Source: Myrica gale (Eukaryota; Streptophyta; Magnoliopsida; Fagales; Myricaceae). From it: 64,000 bases of DNA. The DNA lies in the NCBI GenBank assembly GCA_963930655.1, contig OZ005613.1:13896501-13960500 (forward strand). Reading direction: 5' to 3'. The position numbers and the translations under genes are program-made. Positions within the stretch are counted from its first letter, which is position 1. Each line of letters opens with the position of its first letter. Shown here in pieces: positions 32,621 to 42,840 of this stretch. Under the pieces are notes generated by a model. The model was not told the DNA's origin and searched no databases. It saw only the letters and a program-made list of their open reading frames with translations.

Positions 32621-35600
32621 AAAGCTCAAATTGTTAACGCTCAATCATCTACTGGTGTGGCAGCATCAACATCACCTGCCTAATTGTCGAATCAATACAC
32701 GTTATTCAATCTGTCAAAAGTTCAAAATGGCTCAGTGTAACAAAATTATTTTTTACGTGATTCATATCGTAAATCCAGGAATAAGATTCTCTGGTTACAA
32801 TCTCAGCATCGTGTAAATAAAATCATTTTATACACATGGAGAAAATGAAAACAATTTTGTGAAACTTTCTTTTAATTTTGTTACAGTATCAGAGCTGACT
32901 GACTAGTCGTCGTATGAAACCTGGAGATAAAATAGTAAGTAGTCTAACACCCACCTACTCTTCCCCACCTTCAACAACCACCATTAACACCAATACATTT
33001 CTTCCATATCTTGTTGCCGTAAACCTCACTCATTTAATTATTTGCTCATCTGTTACCATGCGACTTGATCCTTCTTCTTCGGAGGAGTTATTCGACCATT
33101 CACTTACTGTGTGAAAGAGGGTAAGTTTTCCATATGGATAGGAGGTATTAATACATTCTGATTGTTTTGAGAGAATTTCGAATAATAATGGTCATGGGTA
33201 CTAAGAACCAAGATGGCCGAAGATCAAAACTTAAATGTGCAGGAAGTAGATCATTGAAGCTAGGAAAATAGGACAATAACGATGAATGAATTTGAGTGCT
33301 AATGTAGCTATCAACCATTGTTTATAATCGATTCATTAGGGTCGCCATCTATTACTTAACTAGTGGAAGTATCAACCATTTTCTTTGTATGTTAAGCCTC
33401 ACAACTTTAATATGAACAAATTATACAAGTTGGTGATCAGGCAAGGCCTATTCAGTATAACTGACTCAAAATACAATCAATAACATGATAACATGATAAC
33501 CAGCAAAAGCATAATAGACATAAATCACTACATAGATCAAACTAGTTCAAACACGTAATTAAAGCTAAAAGCATAACACCCCTCTTGTATTTACTCAACA
33601 TTTATAAGCCTAAAACTTAAAGTATACTTTTATCATCAAGTCTCTCACCTACACACAACTTTGGAACATCAACTCATACATTCGAACGATATCTCGTTTT
33701 TGCAGTTTCATGTCAATGCTAGCAAACTCTGCCCACTCTGATCATCTGATATAATATTTATTACCTCTGTGAAATTGTATGAGCTCAGACTACGTTGTTT
33801 GGTAAAATAATGAAAAATTCACTTCAGACATTATGTTTATCACCCCTCCATATATAAATCCATGAGTCTTTTATGTCACTACGTGACAGTTTCTTCCACA
33901 ATAACTGGTTTCCAGTCCCTTACTCGTCCTTTAAAACCCAGAACATTTGCATAGAGGATGTTTCACGCATGCTTCACCATTGATGTCAAAAAATGACCTT
34001 TTATCCTCTTCTAGGAATTCCTCGAATTGTTTTTTCTAAAGATAGTGAATCAAACATTGAAAAGATTAGTTGACAACATTTAAAAGATGGGCGCCTGATT
34101 CTAATAAAATAAGGGTCTATCAGTGCAAGTCAGTTGAACACCATGATTGATGAATGAGTTGGTGGTTTAGGTGCACCTCTCACCTAGTGAGAAGTAAAAC
34201 AAGAGGTAAGTCTTGAGGGAGTAAAGCGTCAACTGATAGGTTGTTCTACGCCAAAATGCGATAGATTGTCTTTCCTTTATAGTTTGAATACTGTAACACC
34301 ACTCAATCAACAAAGTAAATTTTGTACTCAAATTTGAGTTAATGTACAAACTGAATATCTATAAAAAATACAAACTGTTAACGCTCAGGCATCTGCTGGT
34401 GTGGCATCCACCTCAGCTGCCTCATTGTCGAATCAACATACCTCATTTGATCTGTCAAAAGTTCTAGAATAGCGCAGTGTAACAAAATTATTCTATATGT
34501 GATTCATACCGTAAATCTAGAAATAAGATTCTCTAGTTGTTACAATCTCAGCATTGTATAAATATAATTCTTCTGTACGCATGGAGAGAATGAAAGTCAT
34601 TTCGTGAAAGTTTGTTTTAATTTTGTTATGGTATCAGAGTCTCCTGACTAATCATCGTATGGAAGCTAAAGAAAAAGTAGTAAGTAATCCAACACCCACC
34701 TACTCTTCCTCACCCTCAACAACCACCATTAACACCATTACATTTCTTCCGCAACTTGTACCGTAAAACTCACTTATGTAAATTATTTTCTCCTTTATGA
34801 CCTCTGTCACCATGCGACTTGATCTTTCTTATTCGAAAGAGTTATTCGGTCATTCACTTACTTTGAGAAAGAGAGTAAGTGTTTCATATGGATATGAGGT
34901 ATTAACACGTTTTGATTGTTTTAAGAGAATTTCAGAAAATAATAGTTTTGAATCCTAAAAACTAGGATGGACAAAGATCAAAACTTAACTGTGGAAGGAG
35001 TAGATCATCGAAGCTAAGACAATAATGATGAATATATTTTATCGCTAATGTAGCTAACAACCATTGTTCATAATCGATTCATTAGGTTGTCAACTATTAC
35101 TTAATTAGTGGAAGTATTAATCATTTTCTCTATATGTTGAGCCTAACAACTTTAATATGAATAAAACTATACAAGTGAATGATTAGGCAAAACCTGTTTA
35201 CCCATAAAGACTCAGAATATCAAGAGTAACATTAAAGCAAGACAACCAGTAGAAGCACAATTGACATAAATTAATACATAGTTCAAATTAGTTCAGACAT
35301 TTAATTAAGGCTAAAATTAGAACACTGATATTTTATTTAGTCGACAATAGGAGCCTAAAACTTTTTATATGCCTTCATCACGAGTCCTCTCACTTCCTCA
35401 ACTTTGATACCTCAACCAAAAAATTTGAATAATATCTCATTTTCGCAGTTTCTCGTCAAGACCAGCAAACTCCACCCACCTTGATCCTCTTAGATAATAT
35501 TCATTGCCTTATTGAAAATACATGGGTTTGGACTACTTTGTTTCATCAAAGATTGAAATTTTGCTTCAGACACTTTATGTTCAACGCCCCTCCGTAATAA

Positions 35601-36359
35601 ATCTCATGAGTCTTTTATGACAATACGGGACAGTTCCTTCCATAAGAATAGGTCCTTAGGCAAAGATTATTAACGCTCAGTCATATGTTATTTTAGCATA
35701 CACATCAGCTGCCTCATCGCCGAATCAACACACCTCATTAGATCTGTCAAAAGTTCTAGAGTAGTGCAGTGTAACAAGATTATTCTATACATGTCATTCA
35801 TACAGTAAACTAGGAACATCCTCCGGTTGTTAGCATCTTAACACTGTACAAATATATTCCTTCTGTATGCATGCATGATTAATGAAAATGAAAGTCACTT
35901 GCAAAAGTTTGTTTTAAGTTTCTTATGGTTTTAAAGCCTACTGACTATCATCATACGGTTGGAAGAAGTTGTGAGTAATCCAACACACACTTCCTCTTTC
36001 CCACCCACTACAACCACCATTAACAAGCAGGTTGATCGTTTTTCTTTTGAGGAGTTATTCGGTCATTTACTTATTGTGTGAAAGAATGTAAGCTTTCCAT
36101 ATGGATAGATCGTATTAACACATTTTGCACATTTTAAGAGAATTTCTAAAAATAACATTGTGTTGGGTCCTAAGGACCAGGATGGCCGAAGATGAATTTA
36201 CATGGCTAAAAAAATAACTGCATATGAATTTACATCTAAAATCAATAAAGATAATGCAAGTAATATTCAGTACTAATATCCAAAATAACAATATATGTCA
36301 CCCTGTTTGTCGTCAAATTTAGTAATGAAACCGCGCAAAATCCTAATTTTATGAAGCAA

Positions 36360-37570
36360 TTAAGTGTACTGACTAGCAGCCCCAATTATTGCAGCCATTT
36401 CGTCCAGCCTAGCTTGCATCTGAGGGCAATCCATATCGCCAATCTCAGGTTCTTTGTCACCCGCATCATTGGACCTATTTCTTGACCTTAGGGCACGCTC
36501 GGAGTCTGCATACTGTGCAATAATTTTGTCAGGATTACGAAGGTTCTTTCTATCACATTCTATTGCGAGCTATGATATTTATTAAATAGTTCCTTGGCCC
36601 CCTTGCTGCCTGTATACCTTGGAAGTCGCTCAAATGATACCTCTCCCCCTGTAAGGAGGGAGGAAGCCCTCTTTGCATGTGTATTATGAATCTACCATAT
36701 AGAATTACCTTAGAAACACAAGTGCAATCGATAGTTACTAACATTTTTTGACATCATACTTTTCTAAGGTAGAATCATGGAAATGTGTATAGTAAATTCA
36801 AGATCTGATCTATAAAGCACATCTTGAAATATTCGGTTATCGTGTGTATGCCTTTCCCATCCAGTGTACACGAACGTAAATAGCATATCAAATTCACATA
36901 CACACTGGACATTTTGTGTCAATAACCCTTTCCTATTGCGAAATAGATGTTTGACATCCTTCGGTACCCCATTTATGCCCATGTGGGTGTCTGCATGCTT
37001 AAAGTTATGAACAATATTAAACACTCACTTGTGGATTTGGATTACAAATGAATTTCAATTACAAATGCTTTGCTAGATATTCTTATAATGAGATACAAAA
37101 AGTTCCTTACCCAAAACCATGGGTCATACTTTGGATTCCCTTTGATGTGTCTGTGCACCAAACCATCAGTGTCGGGGTCGTAAAAGCTGTGAAGACAGAT
37201 TCACAATCGCAGTCAAAACTTTATGCACACAACTGTTGACTGTTTGGAGTACCTATGTCGATCTGCAATTAAATGGTTAGTTTGTCACATGACCCACGAC
37301 CTTTAAAAACATCCTTAACGCCTCCTCCACGGTCACACCTCTTGTTGCGATATATTTCCCTTCATCGATTAGCTTACGTGCCAACAAATCAAATGCCTCT
37401 TGGCCCATGCAGAACTGTCATTCGTAATTTGTTTCATTCTCCATATTAATGACCTGTTCGATGTAGTTTGCACCTGTTAGTCCAACAAGCCATATGAGTT
37501 TTCTCTACCTTCTGATCCCGTTTTCAATAATCCTTACCCCACTGTTAAGGATCTCGTAGTCGGAATCATC
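36360..37570 (-). pseudogene. Decayed PIF/Harbinger (HARBI1-like) transposase
   Basis: Read on the minus strand from 37570 down, pieces of a HARBI1-like DDE transposase appear in order. They are GVTVEEALRMFLKVVGH (about 37280-37345), a helix-turn-helix-like RHRYSKQSTVV (about 37220-37260) and the DPDTDGLVHRHIKGNPKYDPWFW region (about 37110-37175). Next come FRNRKGLLTQNVQCVCEFDM and TGWERHTHDNRIFQDVL (about 36810-36960), then GERYHLSDFQG (about 36620-36650) and NVIERTFVIL (about 36530-36560). The frame changes several times and contains stops, so it cannot encode a working enzyme. About 3.1 kb (36198-39325) of sequence foreign to the Copia array surrounds it. Terminal inverted repeats of the parent element were not found. 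Confidence 0.8.
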
Positions 37571-38164
37571 TTCCGACTCATCATCAGTCAGGGTTGACTC
37601 ACTTAAGGAATCATTGTATGGGTAGCTTGAGTAGTCATGTTGTGTTCGATCTGGACTTGGCGGTTCAAGCTACCCAAACCATGGTCATTACCTTTGTATC
37701 CATACATATATGGGTCCATCATCAAAAGAGCAAGATAATTTCAATTAAATCTGCAGTATAATGCACATGTTATCGATGATGAATAAAAAACAAAAAATCA
37801 AATAAAAACAAAACCAATCTCATAGCTGGATAGAGATTCAAAACCAAACATATATGGGTCCTTCCTACTTCCTAAGCTTTTGTAGATATTGGAATTCAAT
37901 GAGCCTAGAGCCCTTCCCTGCGTTGGAGCATTCTCCATTATGTTGTTTGTGAAATTTCTTTTTAACTTGCACGTGGTGACTACGATATAGTTCTCATAAT
38001 GTATATATGCACATGAATGTGAATCTAAGCATGTAAGCGTTTGGATTAAATTGCTAAAAAAAGCTACTTAGGCTCTTATGAGGCTTTACTGAAATTATAT
38101 ACTATTGCTTCCGTGTTAAGATACTCTTTTAATTTAGATTGTTGATGGTTTCCTTCTGGTGCAG

Positions 38165-38479
38165 TAAACATAAGGGTGACTACTCTTTAGATGATCTCTT
38201 TAATGAAAACGAAGACCTAGAGAGAAGTTTCTGATGGAAACTATGGCCTTCGATGCACAATGTCTCAGAAAGGGATAATAAGGACCAACTGCATGAGACT
38301 GCCTAGATCGCACAAATGTTGCTCAATATGCATATGAGCTTGTTGCCCTTGGATGTCAGCTGCATGTTGTGGGATTTATAGAATCCCCTGATATTGATTT
38401 TGAAAACCCTTTGGCAGAGAATTTAATGAGAGTTTATGAGGCTATGGGTGACACACTTGCACCGCAATATATTTATGAG
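38165..38479 (+). pseudogene. Captured fragment of a SAC-domain phosphoinositide phosphatase gene
   Basis: About 38266-38470 encodes the heart of a SAC phosphatase domain. RTNCM is followed, one frame away, by DCLDRTNVAQYAYELVALG and later LMRVYEAMGDTLA. The RTNC.DCLDRTN block holds the catalytic CX5R signature of SAC phosphatases. One extra base after RTNCM breaks the frame within that signature. A plausible intron acceptor (CTGGTGCAG) precedes 38165 and GTAATCC follows 38479, so the piece looks copied from genomic DNA with introns. Nothing else of the gene is present. It lies in the same 3.1-kb block as the Harbinger remnant, which suggests transposon capture. Confidence 0.75.
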
Positions 38480-39325
38480 GTAATCCTCTAAAATTTTGTG
38501 GAAGAGTGTATTTTTTGATATATTTAAATCCTCTACTAACACACTGTGTTTTCCTCTAAAAATCCAACGTAAAGTACAAGTTTAGGTTCACCTAATTTTG
38601 CACAAAAGTTCAAAACTGAACAATCTATTTTTTCACCCTTTACTTCCATTATCTCAAAGCGGCAAAGACTATATCATCAAACGAACACTTCATATAATAA
38701 AAGAAATAGAATCACCGCAACCAGAACCATTCAACAAGTAGGGTAAAAAATATAACTACATGGAGAAAAATTTCAAAAAGGTGATATTGCTTCGCACGGG
38801 CGTACTTTGTCACATCATACGATCTGACTTGGAAAATAGAGGTAAGAATTCGGCTAAGAAGATGGTGTCGGGGTGAAGGGGAAGAAAAGAAGGGAGAAAT
38901 TATCGTTATTCATAAAGAAGACGATGTTTTTTCATTGAAGTTCAGGGTCAACCGTGTAAAACCAATGGTCTGCACACCTACTTCAAGTGTCAACCATTGT
39001 AGACACTCTTCCAAAATTGGTGTAAAAGACATTCTTGCCCACCAGCTATGCATTAATTGATAAGTCAACCATGTCCAATTCAGTAATTGTTTTGGAGAAG
39101 GAATAAATTCTCTAAGACCCAACTCATGTCAGAAGGTCGAAATTACCTATTGCCTAAGTTTAAGCTTTTACCGGTGGAAGAGCTAAAAACGGACAATTAC
39201 AGTCTAATATGAGGGACATTTTAGTCCTACATTACATTTGTAGCTTTAAAATTTTACACTTGTATTTGAAAAATAAATTTTTTAAAAAAGCTAAAATTTT
39301 ATTAAAATTGTGTTTTGTCAAACAT
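38480..39325. other. Remainder of the 3.1-kb block interrupting the Copia array
   Basis: No gene is recognised. The last 200 bases hold AAAATTTT-rich sequence and GTGTTTTGTCAAAC, reminiscent of the Tourist-like MITE ends in this window. Array sequence resumes at about 39326 (TGTAAATGTGTTAGGAGTTG). Confidence 0.45.
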
Positions 39326-40670
39326 GATGTAAATGTGTTAGGAGTTGATCATTGAAGGCATGACAATAACAATTAAAGAACTTAAGTGTTGATGTAGCTA
39401 ACATCCATTCTTCAAAGTCAATTCATTAGGGTCATCATTTTTTACTAAACTAGTGAAGTATCCACCATCTTCTCTGTTTGTTAAGCCTCACAAGTTTAAT
39501 ATGAAAATAAAATATACAAGTTGGTGATTAGGCAAAGCATATTTAGTCCAAAGGACTCAGAATACGAGCTCGGTTACAATGCGAAATAAGATTGTGTGAA
39601 GTGTTGTGAAGTGATGGCCGAGATTGAAGAATAACGAACGGATTGTGTAGATCGGCACACGTCATTTAATAAATACCCGCTGGACCCGTGGCTGATACCC
39701 ACCTGAAAGAGAACTCCCACCCGCCTAAGAAACCAAAAAAGCTGAGAGGTGTGATTGTTTTTCGCAAAAATCGTGAACTCGCACACTATTAGTTAACCTT
39801 TGTTGGTGTTCTATCTGCTTGTAGCCATGCGGGGTTTACAGACCAAGGTAAGTACCACTCTGATTTCAGGAAATCCAAGTATTGTCTTCCGCAGATGAGT
39901 GAGCCTTAGACATTAAATAGGCAAAGCATATTTAGTCCAATAGAAAGGGATGAGTATTACCTTTCTATGGATTTAAAAGACAATGAGAGTGGGCTTGGAA
40001 TAGCTATTTCTAGCAATTGGGAAGCTAAGAAATAAATAAAAAGTGTGAGAAAGAGAGAAAGAAAAGAGTGATTCTTTCTTGAGTTATCATCCTTCAGTAA
40101 AGGGAAATTGCATGAATTCCTCGAGAAAAAGAGAAGGAAATTGCATGAATTTCAGAGAGAGAAATAACTTGAGTTCTCCGTTTCTCTGTGTCCCACACGC
40201 TTTGGCTCATTCTATCTAGTTTAGAGCTAGGCCTGTTTGTAATTCTTTTACACTTTTTTTTGTCTTGGTTGACATTTTACCTCATAAGCATTGTGCCTCG
40301 GTATAAATCACGATCAAGGGTGAAGAAGACCCAGTAAAAAAAAAGAGTCAATAGAAAAGAATGAGTTCTAACTTTCTATGCATTTCAAAGACAATGGAAA
40401 TGGGCCTGGAAGAGATCAAAACTAAGTGATAAGAGTTGATCATCAAATACAGGGCATTAACAATGAAGAATTTTGAGCATTGATATAGTTAACAATCATT
40501 CTTCAAACTCGATTTATTAGGGTCTTCTCCTTTTACAGAACTAGTGGAAGTATAAACTGTTTTCTATGTCTGTTAAGCCTCACAACTTTAATATGAATTA
40601 AAATATACAAGTTGATGATTAGGCAAAGCATATTCAGTCCAAAAGACTCAGAATGATATAAATAACATGA
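39326..40670 (+). mobile_element. Broken remnants of the Copia-derived array
   Basis: Two stretches (about 39326-39570 and 40425-40670) repeat the segment that lies at each unit junction upstream, with landmarks GTTGATCAT, TTCATTAGGGTC or relatives, TGTTAAGCCTCACAA and GATTAGGCAAAGCATATT. Between them a segment around 39941-40010 is repeated with changes at 40347-40420 (AATAGAAA, ACTTTCTATG, AAAGACAATG landmarks). The material at 39575-39900 is not recognised. All of it is fossil. Confidence 0.55.
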
Positions 40671-40674
40671 GCGA

Positions 40675-40985
40675 ACAAAACACATTAAAATTGATAGGCA
40701 ATTTATCAAGGAGAAGCAGCATGAAGGAATAAGTTGCAAGCCTTATGTGAAAAGTGAAGATCAACTTGAAGATGTTTTGACTAAAGGTGTAACAAACAAT
40801 AACTTCCACACAATACTAAATAAGCTGGGCATGAATATATATGTCTCAACTTGAGGGGGAGTGTTAATAGATTGTGTGGAGACAAGTTTTACCTTATTTA
40901 CTATGATTGTCCTAGGTACGTGTTTCTTTCCATGTTTATCAATGAGAAAAAAAATAAGCTTGGAGCTGAATTCTCCTCAAGCAAA
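40675..40985 (+). mobile_element. Copia fossil: RNase H end, polypurine tract and 3' LTR start
   Basis: The stretch from 40675 carries the recognisable C-terminal part of a Copia RNase H region. It is followed by the polypurine tract TTGAGGGGGAG (40851-40861) and an LTR start at 40862 (TGTTAATAGATTG). Only about 120 bases of the LTR remain before the sequence changes to the opposed element at 40987-42090. Truncated at both ends and non-functional. Confidence 0.75.
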
Positions 40986-40986
40986 T

Positions 40987-42090
40987 CTATTCAAATTTCC
41001 TCCTAAAGTTCTTTATTGCCAAGTCTTGAAAATCACTCAAATGCTCGGCGAAAGACTTTGCTTCTTTCGACTTCAAATTCACAAGCTTTCTAATTGTAAA
41101 AACTTGATTCTGAGTTGTCTTCCTCTCATAGAGACTCTCTAATTTCTTCCAGACTTTTGGCATTTGTCTCTTAAGACAGGTGATGGAACACATTGAGACC
41201 AATCCATTGTCTGATATACCCAATAATCTTTCATTTTTTTCTCCTCCCAATCCTTAGCGATTTCAATTCTTGGCTTGATACTATCACTCTCAATAGGATC
41301 ATGCAAATCCTTACAATAAAAGGATGTCCTCCATCATCGGCTTTCAAATTGAATAATTTGACGTCATGAATTTAATCATAGTGCCTGAAGTACTCTTCAT
41401 TTAATCCATACAAGGCAACCAACCTCCCACAACTTGATACCACTTTGTTGGACCAATTTACCGTCCATGTGCAGATTAAATAATAACATCAATCAAACAA
41501 AAAACTAAACGAGAAAATAAATCAAACATCAAGAAAGCACACGAGAACAAACCATATTTACATGAAAAGTCCTTCAGTGTAAAGGAAAAAACCACGGGAC
41601 AACTCCGAGATAAAATTCATTGTAACAAAATAGAGATTACAACACTCAAATTTATGCCCAAAACATGAGTTCAAACAACGTAGAAATCAACTATTCGAGA
41701 AAAAATACAATCTCACAATAAATCCTAGAATCTTATGAAATCCTCACTAAAGGATCTTCAATATGAATATCACAACTCTCCGTTGATGAAGCACTCATAT
41801 AGTCTTATTAGAGACAACTTCAACTTGCTTGTGTAAAAACCACACCTAAAAATAGAAAGAAAAAATTCTCGCACCTCTCTTTTTGTTTTTATCTCTCCCA
41901 AGTTGTATTATGTGCCGCGACTCTATGTTGCCTACTATATTTTACTTATCTTAGGGCCCCCACAAATGGGCTTGGTTCAATGGGTTGGACACCCACAACA
42001 TTTACCACTTATCTATGTTGCCAACCTTTATTTAACTTATCTTAGAAGGCCCACAAAGGGTTTGTCTCAATGGGCTACACGCCCACAACA
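40987..42090 (-). mobile_element. Copia fossil, minus strand: 5' LTR, primer site and partial gag
   Basis: A probable 5' LTR lies at 41446-42090 (645 bp), with ends TGTTG and CAACA on the element strand. Two bases inside it is a primer binding site, TGGTATCAAGTTG, followed by gag-related sequence on the minus strand to about 40987. The gag part is broken and the element is truncated; no pol or 3' LTR in this orientation was found. The LTR outer end is supported by its inverted end bases only. Confidence 0.65.
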
Positions 42091-42276
42091 TTTACCACCA
42101 CTTCAGAATCTCCCTCCACGATTATAACTATATATAACCATTTTTCCAAGCCTCCAGCACCCTCGTTTTGCTCTATTTTTTTCGTTATATCATACTGGTA
42201 ACGTGTCAATTTAGAAAGGAAAAAAAAGACGTATAAAGTGTCTGGATTGCTGAGGTATATGTGACCCTATTCCTTC

Positions 42277-42499
42277 ACTATATCCCTCATTCTTTTTTTC
42301 TTTTTCTTTTTTGCTGAATAATACCGTGAGGCTTTCATTGCATTGAATCCAAAATACATGATACAATAAAGATCAATAACTACAAACTCAAGCACGCATG
42401 ACCAGGTTGCAAAAAGGGCTAGCAGGATCCAAAAGGATCGATAAACTACAAATGATCCATGCATTGAATCCAAAATACATGATACTATATCCCTCATTC
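42277..42499 (-). mobile_element. 5'-truncated LINE just downstream of the remorin gene, perfect 16-bp target duplication
   Basis: ACTATATCCCTCATTC is exactly duplicated at 42277-42292 and 42484-42499. The 191-bp insert starts with a T-rich run on the plus strand, so the element's poly(A) points toward lower coordinates. Upstream of the poly(A) its minus strand reads AATGAAAGCCTCACGG, a typical plant LINE 3' end. Inside, GCATTGAATCCAAAATACAT occurs twice (about 42338 and 42461). It lies about 340 bases beyond the remorin stop codon, possibly within or close to its 3'UTR. Confidence 0.85.
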
Positions 42500-42840
42500 A
42501 TTCATGAAGATGTGTTTGTTTCCTGCGAGCCCTATTTTCGGTACGCTGTTCGTGATTCCATCAGCTTGATTTACCAGTCTATTTTTCTGGGGCGAGAGAG
42601 AGGTTGATCGCTCCTTATGTGGGGCATTTAAAAAATTTTGCATGACTAATTTTCATTGCACACTTCTTTCATTTAACAACTTGCACACTGAGGTTGCACA
42701 ATGGGTATATGGTTGAGAAACAAACAGGATGACACACGCAAGGCCAAGAATTGTCACCGAAACTGAACTACAAGAGAGGTATTGTGTGGCAAAGTTCCTA
42801 TACGGGGGAGTGCATTTCCTTCCTATTTGTTGTCTCCGCT

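Larger units (their letters stand above)
29925..36197 (+). mobile_element. Head-to-tail array of four Copia-derived fossil units
   Basis: Four diverged copies of the same unit follow each other in one orientation. Each has an LTR-like portion (landmark: GGCAAGGCCTATT near 29964, 31695, 33440 and 35184). Each then has a primer binding site complementary to initiator tRNA-Met (near 31138, 32884, 34629 and 35926; best form TGGTATCAGAG), and next the start of a gag-like region. Spacing between primer sites is about 1746, 1745 and 1297 bases. Units 2 and 3 carry an extra module of about 450 bp, while unit 1 carries a MITE. All units are broken with many changes and have no coding capacity. The shared-LTR arrangement recalls tandem small LTR elements; the divergence suggests considerable age. 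Confidence 0.75.
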
